Shown: piece by piece, positions 31,885 through 43,800 of the stretch
Layout: the number at the start of each line of letters is the position of its first letter
How positions within the stretch are numbered: the first letter of the stretch is position 1
Assembly (NCBI GenBank): GCA_008802785.1
Contig: VUYT01000058.1
Coordinates: 1-51,587, forward strand
Origin: Symmetrospora coprosmae
Lineage: Eukaryota > Basidiomycota > Cystobasidiomycetes > Symmetrosporaceae
DNA length: 51,587 bases
Direction of reading: 5' to 3'
Program-made: the position numbers and the translations under genes
The notes under the pieces: model-generated
The model's input: the letters and a program-made list of their open reading frames with translations, nothing else
Told to the model about the DNA's origin: nothing
Database searches by the model: none

Positions 31885-34800
31885 ATGGCACGTCGCAAGA
31901 AGCAGTACATTTCGGACGACGAGCTCTCTGCAAGTGACGTATCCCGGGAGGAAGGCGACGAGGGCGAGTTTGGGGATTTCGACGACGAGGACCCAGACGA
32001 GCGCGCCGAACGACTGCGCTTCAGCGATCCTTACGGCAGGAGGAATGGGGGCAAGCGCAAGCGGGACGGAAAGGAGGATGCTCTCTATGGCGTGTTCGCC
32101 TCGGGCGAAGATCAGGATGACGGGCATGGCAGCAGGAGTCTGAGCAGCAGAGGCGGACGCGGTCGAGGCCGTGGTGGAGCAGCATCGCGCGGGTCGAAAG
32201 CGCTAAAGAGGTAGGCTAATCAGCTTATACACTGGAGTACTCCCTCTTACTTTGTTCGCTAACCTCGCTCCTTGACTGCAGGACCCAGCACTTTGTGCCT
32301 TCTTCCGCCAACAACGTCGCTCCAGCTTTGACGAGTCAGGCCGCACAGCCAGCGGATACAACGCAAGGCTCAATCAACGGGGCTTCCTACACCGAGCCAA
32401 CCATGGATCTGCAAGACGCTGTACCGTTGCCGGGAGCGACCTCGGGCACCGCTGCCAAGGTCGGCGACACCGACGAGGACGACATGTCCGAAAGCAACGA
32501 CTCTTCTGATGAAGATGAGGAGGAGGAGCGTCGACGGCAAGCAAGAGTGCCGCGTAAGCGGGAAGAGGAGCCGGACGAGGAGGACGTCAACGCAATTGCA
32601 GGAGCCATGGCCAGCGGCGGCGGACAGGCAGGTGCAGTCCGGCGTGGAGGTATCGGGACAAGCCGGTCAATGGGGGGCATCGGCAGCGCATCAAGGGCGA
32701 CCGCTTCCAGCCTTATGGCAGACATTGATGTCAAGTCTGGCGAGGTTCCAGCTCCTGCCGAAGCCGCCACGTCTGCAAGTGCTGCTGCCAGTGCTTTAGC
32801 AGCTGGAAGAAGCGCCAGTCCGAGCTCGTCTGCAGCGCCTGCTCGCGAAAGACGCTCCTTTATCACAGGAGGTGGCAGCAACTCGGCGTCTGGTTCTCGT
32901 TCCGGCACACCCACGCCTGGAATGGGCACTCGCAAGGCACCCGCCCCAATTTCGAAAGAGGAGCAGAAGCACTTCGACAAGATCGCATCGAAGGGCGGCT
33001 TTGCTTTCAAGATGATGCAGAAGATGGGCTGGTCGGCCGGCTCTGGACTCGGCGCTTCAGGTGAAGGCATGGTCACGCCCATAGAGTCCAAGCTGCGTCC
33101 GAAAGCGATGGGTCTCGCGTATGATGGCTTCAAAGAGCGGACCAAGCAAAGCAAGGCGGAACAGAAGCGACAGAAAGGAGGAAATGTATCGGACGAGACC
33201 GACGATGACAGCGACAGCGCTCGCGGCAAGCGGAAAGGCAAGGGCAAAGGCAAGGGTCCAGCGCAGGATGGCGCATCCTCAGCATCGAAAAGGGATGGTC
33301 CTCCAGCTTGGAAGCAAGCCAAGCCGCGGAAAACCAAGGTGCATCACATGTCCTACGAAGAGATTGTCGCACAGCAGCAAGGTGGCTCGACTTCCACCTC
33401 TGCAGCAGGCGTTGGTGCCATTTACGATCTCTCCGGCAACCAGCTCTCCACGGCATCTCTCAGCGGAGCAGCCCACATTCACGATGTACCAACAAGCGAT
33501 GGTACCCGTCTGCCAGAGCTGCGACATAATCTCGCCATCATCCTTGATGGTACTAAAGGCGACTTGGATAATCTGGCCCGCGAAGGAGTTAATGTGAATA
33601 ACAGACGAACCTATATGAAGCGAGAGGAAGCACGGGTTCAGCAAACAGCCAAGATCGAAGCAGAACGTGAGTATTTTCCGAAGAGCGGGGCGCGCAAGGC
33701 TTGACGATCAGACTAAGGCTGACATACGCCCGTACCACCCATCAGGCATTGCTAGACTTGATGTCATCACGCAGGCCGCCACGATCGTGCAAGAATTGTC
33801 CGCCTCGGTCTCGGCTTACGACGGAAAATCAGTGACAGAACAGCTTGCCATCTTTGGCGACTCGTTTGATAATTTGCTCTCGACCGCTACCGGCGAGGAA
33901 TATGAAGCGTATCGTCTGGACGAAGTTGTCGTTGGAGCTATTGCGCCCATTGTGAGTGCTCCTCGCCATCATGTCCTTCGCGGATGAAATCAAGCCAGCT
34001 GACTTTCTGACCCACTTCCCCCGCCAACAGATGAAGTCAGCTTGGTCTGAATGGAAACCCCTTGAAGCACCAACTGCCCATCTTGACGATCTGAAACAGT
34101 GGAGGAGATTATACCGACTGCAGAAGCGGGATGACATCGTTTCCGAGGATGATGCACGGCAGGTTGACCTGTTTGGCGCCGCCTCGTACGGCTCGTCGAT
34201 CAAAGCACCATCACAACGGACGATGACGGCTTTCGAGTCGCTCCTGTGGACGCTCTGGCTCCCAAGGGTCCGCTCAGCCATCAATAACGAATGGGATCCT
34301 CTCTACCCTGCGCCAGTCATTGCCTTCTTTGCGGGCTGGAAGGATTCTGGCTTGGTCCCTCGCTTCATGAGCGACAACATCCTCGATCAGCTTGTCTTGC
34401 CGAAATTGAAGCGGGCCATTGAGAGCTGGATGCCGCCTCGGCGGTCATCAAGTAGCAGCGGCAGTGGCAAGGACAAGAAAAAGGATGCCCCGAGCTTGCA
34501 TCATATCGTGTTTCCATGGTTGGAGCACGCAGGAGAGCGAATGGATGAGATCATGGAGGACTCCAAGCGCCGTGTGCGCGGCTGGCTAAAGAGCTGGCGT
34601 GCACGCGATGGCGTACCAGAAGGACTGGTCGCTTGGAGGGATGTGATACCAAAGACGGAGTGGGACAACCTCATCTTGCAGCACGTCGTACCGCAGCTCT
34701 CGGCGCATCTGCGCGAGAAGTTTACGGTCAATCCGCGCGCTCAGGATCTCACCCCACTATCGCTCGTGCTCTCCTGGCGCCCACTCCTACGGTCTTCCAT

Positions 34801-35452
34801 CCTCTCGCAAATCCTGGAGGCCGAGTTCTTCCCACGCTTACTTGACGCACTGCACACCTGGCTCGTTGCCCCGAGCGTCAACTACGAACAAGTCGCGGAC
34901 TGGTATCGCTGGTGGAGGAAGGAAGTATTCTCGACGCAAAGCGGCTGCGACAATCTTCCTGGCGTCGAGAAGGGCTTTGCGAAAGCGCTCGACCTTATGA
35001 ACCAGGCAATGTCCATGGGCGAGGACGTCAAATACTATCTCAAGAAGCCTGACATGCGCAGTGGAGGGTCGTCTGCCTCCACCTCTGCTTCTGCCGCCCG
35101 CACCGGCCTCTCAGGGGATCTGGGCAAGACGAACGGGTCCACGTCAAGGACAGCGAAGCCGAAGCAGCTGGAATCGAGTACAGGCACGGATGTCACCTTC
35201 CGCAGTGTTGTGGAGGAGATGGCAGCCGAGAACAACCTCCTCTTCATCCCGACTGGCAGGTCGCACGAAACGTCAGGCATGCCCACCTTCCGAGTCTCAA
35301 GCTCGATCGATGGCAAGCTTGGAGTTACAGTGTATCTGCAAGGGGATGTGGTGTACGCGCAGACGATCGCTAGCCCCGGCAAGGAGAGCTGGAAGCCGAT
35401 CGCTGTGCAGGATATGGTGGACCGGGCACAGAAGAGTGGGACAGGTGCCTGA
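31885..35452 (+). CDS. TFIP11: spliceosome-disassembly G-patch protein TFIP11/Ntr1 (Spp382)
   Basis: Four exons (about 31885-32210, 32282-33666, 33746-33951, 34031-35452) join to about 1,112 residues. The acidic N-terminal region matches the TIP_N domain (ISDDELSASDVSREEGDEGEF read in parts: ISDDEL, FGDFDDEDPDERAERLRF). The G-patch is GGFAFKMMQKMGWSAGSGLG, followed by IESKLRPKAMGLAYDGF. The C-terminal half is the GCFC-type domain (WDPLYPAP, FIPTGRSHETSG, YLQGDVVYAQ). Ntr1/TFIP11 recruits and activates the DEAH helicase Prp43 to dismantle the intron-lariat spliceosome in the nucleus. Between the domains lies an Ala/Ser/Gly-rich linker. The start gives MARRKKQYISDDE, typical of the family. It is the second G-patch protein in this window. 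Confidence 0.9.
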
Positions 35453-35898
35453 CGAAGGCACGATCTTCGGTTGTAGGGTAGGCACAAGACGATCATGTCA
35501 ATAGCTAGTACATCTGCCTACATCTTGCTGGCTTGCTCTTAGGCAGACTGCCCGCCACCGCATCCCGCATCCTTGCGTGACGCGCTTGCCTGTTCCCTCG
35601 GTAGTGGCTCCTCCCAAGCTGGCCTCCTGCCCACACTCCAACCTGCTCAAGCTGAGACAACGTCAAGGGAAAAGGGCGCTGGAAGATGACGCAGCCTCAA
35701 TGTACACGACGTTCATAGGTGGGTGTGGCTCTGCCTCTCCGCTGGGTCGCCCGGCAGCGCATTCGCCTGCCTGGCTGAACGCGTCGAGGCTGACACGCTC
35801 GTAACACTACTCGGCAGTCAGGGAGCAGCAGTGCCACATAGAATCTGCGCACAGTCAGACGCCAAGAGGGAGAACACGGGACCCTTCAGATAGCTGAT
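35453..35898. other. intergenic region
   Basis: About 445 bp between the TFIP11 stop and the start of the polyglutamine gene. No coding signal is convincing. It is expected to contain the promoter of the downstream gene. Confidence 0.4.
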
Positions 35899-38477
35899 AT
35901 GGCGCCTCGCGGGGACACCGCACCATTCTGGCATCATCCACCGCCGTCACCCCGACGAAGCGGCCGAGTCGACTCGCGACCCGAACAGATCGGAGCACCC
36001 GCGACGCAGCAGCTCCAGCTGGTCCCATCTCAGCACAGCACGAACGCGAGTTTGTTGCCTCCCGCATCGCCTTACCGCCGGTCCGCTATGGGTTCAGCCT
36101 CAGCCTCGCCTTCGGGGCACGCCCACTCGCATTCGGTAGCCTCGTCAGCCGCGTCCACTTCCTTGAACCAGATCCAGCCTACGCGCAGTGGGCGTCTGCC
36201 CATCCCGCCTCGGCAGGAAGAGCTCGACGCCATGCTGGCCATGGAAAACTATTTCGAGTTCCCTAGCGAGTCAGAGTCCGACGATGAGGACTTTGTGCCT
36301 CCTTCAGCCGGAGTGGACCAGGATCCAGACGGTGAAGACTGGGACGAGGACACTCCGCTCAACGGTAACAACGACGGGCAGGTCAGCGTGCTGGACCAAC
36401 ACGAAGCCGCTGAACCCAGCCACCGCTCATCGCGACGGAAGGGCAAAGGCAGGGCAACCGACTTTGTCACGAAGGACGTCGGAGGCAGACACAGCAGACA
36501 CAGCCACCACCAGAACGAGGCAGGCTACTCTAGTGCTACCGAGGCTGGTACGATCGACAACGCGGAGTGGGAGTGGCTCATGGACCAAATGAAGACGATA
36601 GAAAGCGGCAGTCTTCCGAGCTTTCCGGAGATGTCCGACCAGATCCCGTCTGCGCTTCCTCCACAAGATTTCCATCATGAGCATGTCACTTTCGATCTCG
36701 ACGGCGGCAGCGGCGAGGCTAGCGAGGAGGACGCAGATAACGAAGACGGTAGCAGTCCGGTGAAGGAAGGCGACTTCGATAGTCCTGCCGGCCCTGGAGG
36801 AGACTCAGCAGGCGTGGACGTAGCAGGCTCGGTGGCTTCTAAAGCTCCGAACTGGGACGTTCAGCTCGCCGATGCAGCGCGAGCAAGGTACGTCTTTAGC
36901 GTCGAAGGATCAACAGACAATCACGGCCGGAGCACAACATCGTCAGTGCCGCAATTGCCGTATGGTCAGCAAGCGCACCCGCAAAACGAGCAAGACGCAT
37001 CCTTGTCCTCGTCCACATTGCGAGCGGCAGGTACAGGTGACGCAATCACCAGAGGACCAAGTGAAGCTGGTGAAGGAGATCACACCAAGAAGGACAACTC
37101 GGGCTTGACGCGGAAGCTGCGTGCCGCCAATGGCAAATTCACCAAAGCTACTAAGAGGGGGAAGAACAAGGCGGTCGTAGAGGAGCGATATGCTCACGAC
37201 GCCGATGCGTGGGAGAAAACGGCGATCGTTGGGAAACAGCGTCGGAAGAACGCCCAACCGGAAATGGAGGCCGATTCTCTCACACAGCACTCGCATGGTG
37301 CAAGGGAGGACAGTGGGATGTCTCTGCCGGAATCCGATATGGCGCCATCCATGCCGCCCCCCTTACGCAGCCATCAAGCTAGCGCAGCCGAGGCTGCCGC
37401 TCGCTATCCGTCGCTACCTGCGCGTCCTTCCAGGGACGCTCGCTCCGTCTCGGTACTGGATGATGCGGAGAAGCCCGAATCGGTCGATCCATACACCACC
37501 ATCGTTCCCCGCAAGCGTGGTCGCGCGGCGGTCCCCCTCAGCCCGGGCGCCGAGGCAGCACAAGCCGAACTCCGTCGGGCAAGGCGGAACGAGCAAAGCG
37601 AAGAATATCGTGAACGCAAGAAGCTCAAGCAGGGGAACTGGGAAGCGCGAATCGCTCTGCTCGAGGAAGAGAAGACGATGCTTGCCGACGAGAATCGACT
37701 CCTTCGTGCTCAGGTCGAGACGCTCAAGCAGGAGAGGGAAAGGGACCGCAAGATGTGGGTAGAGGCAAGCGTCTCAGGTGCAATGGGGGCTCAGCCTTAT
37801 CGCAAAGCCGGGCGGAAGCACAACGCTCAGCTTCGAAGCAGGAGCCGCACAGCAAATCCTGTGTACGGAGCAGGACCATCTAGCGTGCCGCCGCCCAGCC
37901 AGTATAGTACCGACAGCGACGAAGACTCGGACATCAGCACTGATGGCCAGGGCAACGATGAGGGTCGCAGGGCAGAGTCCGGGCGGCCTTCTGGCAAGAC
38001 GCAGACTCGAGTCCTACTCGGCAGTGAGGAGACTGGAGAGAAGGAAAACCGATATGGGCCGGATGGGAGGAAAGGAAATACAAGCGCAACGGGTCTACCA
38101 AAAGTCAACATCACTTTCGAGGATCTTGGTCGCTTCATGGCAGGTATGGCAGGACTGTTCGGTCCGGGGGCCCCTGCAGGAACAGCAGCGCCCATGTCGA
38201 CGGGTCCTTCTTCCGATGCTATGCACGCCTCCTTTCCGCCTCCGCCTGGACTGGCACACTACCAGTATACTCAGAGCACGCAGGCACAGCTGCCCGTCTA
38301 TCCACACCAGCAGAGTGTGCCTTCTTTGGCTTATTCTTCCTCTCAGCACAATCAGCCGCAATCACAGTCCCAACATCAGCACTCGTCCTCACAGACGGAC
38401 GTTGGCAGTGAAGTTGCTGTGCAGGCCATGCTAAGCATGTATTCTCAGCTGCAACAACAACAGCAGCAGCAACAGCG

Positions 38478-38509
<32 letters not shown>

Positions 38510-38580
38510 GCCAGGAGCAGCAGCATCAGCAGCAGCATGATGGCAATGCCATGAACACGACTATGGGTATGAGCCTGTGA
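35899..38580 (+). CDS. bZIP-like, polyglutamine nuclear protein
   Basis: A single-exon 893-residue protein, mostly disordered, with acidic blocks (ESESDDEDF, EDWDEDTP) and basic nuclear-localisation-like stretches (RRKGKGRA, RKRGRAA). Around residues 555-625 is a bZIP-like segment: RRARRNEQSEEYRERKK, then WEARIALLEEEKTML and ENRLLRAQV with hydrophobic residues at heptad spacing. The leucine-zipper part is good. The basic part is not canonical: the invariant Asn and Arg are seven residues apart rather than eight, so DNA binding is uncertain. The C-terminus is Gln-rich, with a CAG-encoded run (about residues 850-885) and a Met-rich end. A transcription factor or co-regulator is likely; I cannot name it. 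The first ATG (MAPRGDTAPFW) is preceded by a stop, supporting the start. Confidence 0.65.
38449..38541 (+). repeat. CAG/CAA repeat encoding polyglutamine
   Basis: A run of CAG codons with a few CAA, CGA, GGC, GAG and CAT interruptions near the 3' end of the bZIP-like gene. The longest pure part is about ten CAG units (near 38480-38508). It encodes nearly uninterrupted glutamine. Such tracts mutate in length easily, so alleles may differ between strains. Confidence 0.9.
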
Positions 38581-38770
38581 AGGCCAGTCACGAGCAGTGC
38601 AGAGAATCAGTGCAGTGTTCAATCGGTGGAGTAGTCTTGCAGTCTTGCCTGTTGTTGTCACCATTAGGGTGGCCCTCTACCTGCCGCACCTGAAAGCACG
38701 TTTCTGCATTCGGACTTGACGGGCGGCGTCGCCCAGTCCTTCTCTCTGTCGGAGCATCACCCAACCCGCC

Positions 38771-40590
38771 ATGATCCTGCGGCCACGACGGGGAGGCGTC
38801 GGACCACAAAAGTCAAGCATCCCACTGCTGCTGCTCTCGTCTACCCTGTACTTTGCCCTTCTGGCCTCTCCTGCTGTCGCTCGCAAGCTCAAGGGTCGAT
38901 TGTGCGTCACTACTGTAGGAGGAGGAGGCTCGCCGCTCGCCGCTCGCTGGGCTGCGTCCACCCTGCCGGTCCTTCGGTGCAGGAAGAGGACTGACGCTGC
39001 TTGAGGATGCCGTCTGCATAGCTTACACATTACAGACATCCATCCGGACCAGTACTACAAGGCCAACTCGAGTGTCAGCGCTGCCTGCCACCACAACCGA
39101 CCCTATGACGATCCGGAGAGAGCTCCACCTCTAGGAGCGCCCGTCAGGTGAGCTCGTGCTGCTGTCAGCAACCTCGATCGCTATGATACAAGGTGGTGCC
39201 CATCACTTTCGATACTGGAGCTGAGCGCTTCATGCTGCCCCAATGGCGGACGTCCTTCCTCAGCGAATGCGACAGTCCGCTAGCTCTCGTTGACCACACC
39301 TTCGACTATATCGAGAGCCACTGGAGCAAAGATGTCGATTTTGTCGTGTGGACAGGCGACAATGCGAGGCACGACATCGACTCTGCCCTCCCGCGCTCTC
39401 TCAGCGAGATCTACGACTCCAATCGTGCGCTCGCCCGCCGTTTCGAGCACATGTTCGAGCGACATGGCATACCTGTCGTACCGAGCCTGGGCAACAACGA
39501 CATCTACCCGCACAACATTATCCGTGCAGGGCCCAATCCCATCACGAGCGAATTTGCCAAAATCTGGCAGCCCTTCATCCCAGCGGATCAGTACCACACC
39601 GTCACGCGTGGCATCTACTTTGCCCGCGAAGTCATACCAGACACGCTCGCGGTCGTCTCAATGAACACGATGTACTACTTTGACAACAACAAAGTCGTAG
39701 ATGGGTGTACTCCCGATGATCCGGGCACGCTCCAGCTCGACTGGCTCCTGGTCCAGCTCGGAAGGTGGAGAGAGAGGGGGATGCAGGTCTGGCTCACCGG
39801 CCACGTTCCACCTTCGAACTGGTATGAAGGGTGCAAATCTCGATACGCCGAGATAGCCGTCTCATATCAGGACACGATCGTTGGGCAAATGTTTGGTCAT
39901 GTCAATGTCGACACCTTCTCATACCTCACGTCGACGCCCCCGCCTGATGATAAGAAAAAACGAAAGAAGCACAAGAAGAAGCACTCGAAGCCAGGCTTTA
40001 GCACATTCAAGTTCACCCACAACGATCTATTCTCAACGTTCCAAGCGCTTCCCAAGCGACTCAAGCTTGAAGACTATTCGATCGTCCACACGTCGCCTAG
40101 CGTCATCCCGACCTACCTTCCATCTCTGCGGATATGGCACTACAACACAACTGGAGAACCTTACGTCCAGCAAGCGCTGCCTGCGGGTCTGACACCGGAT
40201 CAGGAGGTCTCGCGGCTGAGGAATGGGTCAGAGCTGGATGCGCATTACACGAACGAGGAGGTAGAGGAGGAGGAGGAGGAGACATCAAGCTGGCTGCAGT
40301 TGATTTTGCGGCGGAGGAAACACCGGAAAAAGAAGAAGCGTCCCGCTCCGAGGTTGCCACGTCACTTCTCGCCAGCCTCTCCGTCGCGTACGAACAGGTT
40401 TCTCACCCCGCTCGCCTACGATCAATACTATCTACCCCATGCGAACTGGACGCTGGAATATTCGACAGAACTCGACGACCTGACTATAGGCAGTTGGTTG
40501 GGCTTCGCCAAGCAGCTCACAAAGCACAAGAAGCTATGGAAGCAGTATGTGCGAAGAATGTACGTCGGAGCCATAGACCCGCAGCAGTGA
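38771..40590 (+). CDS. PPN1: vacuolar endopolyphosphatase
   Basis: Three exons (about 38771-38901, 39022-39147, 39264-40590) give 527 residues. A hydrophobic signal-anchor (PLLLLSSTLYFALLASPAVA) near residue 20 fits the type II topology of Ppn1. Metallophosphoesterase motifs follow in order: FLHITDIHPD (near 44-53), WTGDNARHD (115-123), SLGNND, LTGHVPPS and GQMFGHVN. The family cysteine segment APVSECDSP spans the second splice junction. Near the C-terminus are a Lys/Arg/Glu-rich insert and WTLEYSTELD. Ppn1 cuts long inorganic polyphosphate chains in the vacuole. The ATG at 39193 lies inside the second intron in this model and is not a start. The alternative, keeping 39193 onward as coding, loses the catalytic DIH motif. 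Confidence 0.9.
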
Positions 40591-40833
40591 GCTGCGGGCT
40601 GCTGGCGCAGAAGAACGGTCTAGACGTCCGGTATTTGCGCGGCCCTTCGCGCCTATCAGTCTTCATTGTTGTGACTACAATCAAGGTGGCGTTCATTACG
40701 AGTCAAGCGGTTACATTCGTACTTCATTCAGGATCGTCTACACCCGGCGCAGCGGCTACACGGAGTCATTGTGCAAGGGGGCCAGCACCTGGAAAGGCGA
40801 AGGCAGGCTGAAGAGCGCAAACAAAGGCGTGTA

Positions 40834-43800
40834 TCACTCATCGGGATCATCCCTGTAGACGATCTTGCTGATAGGTATTTCCTGTCGCGGAATCGCCGGG
40901 GAGAGCGAGGTCTTCCCGCCTGCCAGGTTACCAAAGGCATCGAGTTCGGGAGCCGGCTGCTTTTTTCCCTCACGTTTCAGCTGACTTTCGCAGGCTGCTC
41001 GTTGCTGGCATCACTCACCTTGTATACCTTGTTCTTCATCAACAACTCAGCCGCCCTCGCTTTTGCACGCCGAGGTGTCCGTGTTTCTGTTACCCCCGAG
41101 AGGAGGTTCCGATCCCACTTAACTGTGCGTGGCCTCTTCGCGCGTGATAGAGCCATGCCGTCGTGGCTTTTCGTGACGGGATCACTCTCGCTCGCGCTGC
41201 TCTTGGTAGGACTGGTGTAGGCTCCGTCGTCCCCTGCCCCCTGGTAATGGGGTCGCTTAGTGCCCGCCAGCAGATCTGACGGACCTGCATCTCCTACTGC
41301 GCTGGTCTCGGACGCTGCGGAAGACGTCGCAACCGTCCGGACATGCTGTGGCCTAGCGCCCGCGTCTGTCTTTGGCCTGGCTGCTGGGCCGCTGTCTATA
41401 GTCCTGCGGATCTTGCTGGTCGGAGAAGGAGGACGGTTCTCATCTCGATGTATGACAGTAACGTTATGCTTGTTGTGGTGCTGCTTGTTGAAGCTTGTAT
41501 TCTTAGTGGTCAGAGCTCCGAGTTGGGCAGGCGTGAGACTGGGTGGAGCGCGATAAGCTGGCGCAGCACTCGCGCCTGCTTCTGGCTTGGGTACCAACGC
41601 GGCCACCCGACGGGCTGACACGCGCACGGGAAGCGCCCGATGCTTCGCCTTGCCGTCTGCTTGCAGCGTACCCGTGCTCGGGCCCCCGCTCGAAGCGACG
41701 CTGGCAGTGCACTTATCCGTAGGCGCAGAGGATACCGAGACAGTCGAAGGGACTGATCCGACACTGCCAGAGTTGCTGACGGGCTGCAGCCCGGTTTGCG
41801 ACGCTGTGGGACATTCCTTTGCACCTGCCGGCACACGTCTGGGACTCGGTGGCGGTCTGGCAGCCCCGCCTGTCTGGGGCATCATTGAGATGCGGCTGGT
41901 GCTGCCAAATACGGCTACAGCCGAAGAAGCACTCGACAGGTCCCGCTTCGCGGGAAGCGGGACGCGTCTAGGTGACGGCGGCGGTTGAGCGGAGAGGGCA
42001 CGCCGTGGAGAAGAAAGAGGGCCTATGGCGATGCCCGAAGTCCCTTGCGCTGCCGCGCTGGTTGACGCTCGTTGGGGAGGCAGCGACAGGGCCCGATCGC
42101 TACTTGTAGTCTGGCCCAGGCAAGATGTAAAAGGCAGACGGGACGGAGACAGGGCCGTTGCCGCAATGGAAGCTGACATTGTTCCGGAGCTTGCCGGGGC
42201 CGACGGGACGAGAACAAGCTCTTCGGGTGCCAAGGAGAGTTCAAGAAGGCCAGGCGATGTTGGCGCGGGTAAGCGTTGTGCCAGGCCTTTCATCGGCGAG
42301 GCGGTTGCAGTGGCAGATGCAGCCAAGGAGGCATGCTCATCTACAGATGCACCCAGCGCAACGGAGAGCGTCACAGGGGTTGCTGAGCTCTGTCCAGCCT
42401 GGGTGGTTTGCGTTGGTGCAACTGCAGGCCCACCGAAAACAGCACGAGCGATCTGAGGAATGGATAACATCAGCAGGCGCGCCTTCTAGGCAGCCGTCCA
42501 AGGGGCACCCAATGCTTACTCGCTTGGATCCATCAGGTGATAACGGGCCTCGAATGCTGGAGGCTGACTTGGGCATGTGTGCAATGTTTGGCCAAAGGAC
42601 CGCAGAACCAGCTACCGAGCTGCTAGATTTTAGAGGGGATCTGGCAGACGCGTGATCGCGATCGTTACGCTTCTTCGGCGATGTTGGCAGCGGGACACGC
42701 TGAGGCGACCGGAGTTGCACTCTGGCAGAGCTGGCAGGTGGACCGGAGCCACTATCTGCACCCAGCGTACCAGCAGACGCCAATGTCGAGAGCCTCGTAG
42801 GTGATTGCGCGACAGGAGGCTGCCGGGTAGCTTTGCGTGTGCCTGGGCCGGCGCGCATTGATCTACTGGCTCGAGCCGCAGGACCGCTCCTCTGGGGTGA
42901 CCTGGCGGTCTGCTGTACTAGCACAGCTGCTTCGCTCTCGTCTGACGAGAGTCCTTCGTCGGCATGCTGAGATGCCTGCCTCTGCTCGCGACCCTTTCCT
43001 TTCGCGTTTTGTCTGACCGCACTGACAGACTCTGCCGACGTGGCGACCCTGGCATTGTTCGTCGGCAGCGCGCGAGGTTTCGCGGCACGAGGGACGGCCG
43101 CCGTGGGTATGCCTGATCGGACCGCCCGCGTGCGAGGCCTCCCGACTTCTGACATGCGGCCGTTGCGCGTAGCCTCCGGTTTCGACTCATCCGCCAGGAC
43201 CGCCACACGCTTGCTGTGCCTCTTGGCAGGCACCTCTGAACTGGCGTCGCGCGTCGGCGGCGTAAGCTGGGCACTCCCGTCATCGGCACCGGCCATGCAG
43301 TTGGTACGGTTGCGCTTGACACCGTGCGTTACCTCCTGTGTCGCGATGCTTTCAGTACTTGCCACGCGTGCAAGAGTGCGAGCAGATCTCCGAGTCGGCT
43401 GAGGGGGCGCAGTTCCCGTCCTGAGCGTAGGTGACCCATGAGGTCGAAAAAGATCGGACCGCTGTACCGGCGGCAGGGTGTGGCTTGTTTCGGACACCGC
43501 AACGCAGCGGCCCGGCGAAGCCTCGCGTCGCGCTAGAATGCGCCATTTGATGGCAGGCGCGTCCTGGACGTTGGTTACAAGGCCTGGTGTGCCGCGACCT
43601 GCGCTAGCTGGGCACTGAGCAGTGCGAACAGGGGACGGGGTCCCTGCTGGAATGTTGAACGGCGAGATGGGCTCCAACACTGCTGGTTCCGGGACTCCGC
43701 GCGCCACCGTTAAAGAGATGTCCGCCGCGCCCGAGGTAGGCTGAACCGCATCAATACACGAAGGTGTCGGACTAGCATCTACCAAAGCCGGCTGACACCT

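Noticed and set aside
32387-33337. 316-codon - strand frame
   Set aside because: Shadow of the TFIP11 gene; low-complexity translation without a domain.
38431-38664. Leucine-rich - strand frame
   Set aside because: It is the antisense translation of the CAG repeat (CTG as Leu).
39193-39263. ATG at 39193 as start of the endopolyphosphatase
   Set aside because: It would drop the DIH metal-binding motif and the signal-anchor; splicing through this stretch restores the family pattern.
42337-42520. End of the 960-codon - strand frame as the C-terminus of the disordered protein
   Set aside because: The reading after SKR is unlike the rest, and a canonical intron (GTAAGC...CTCAG) joins SKR to IARAVFGGP in frame with the next 478 codons.
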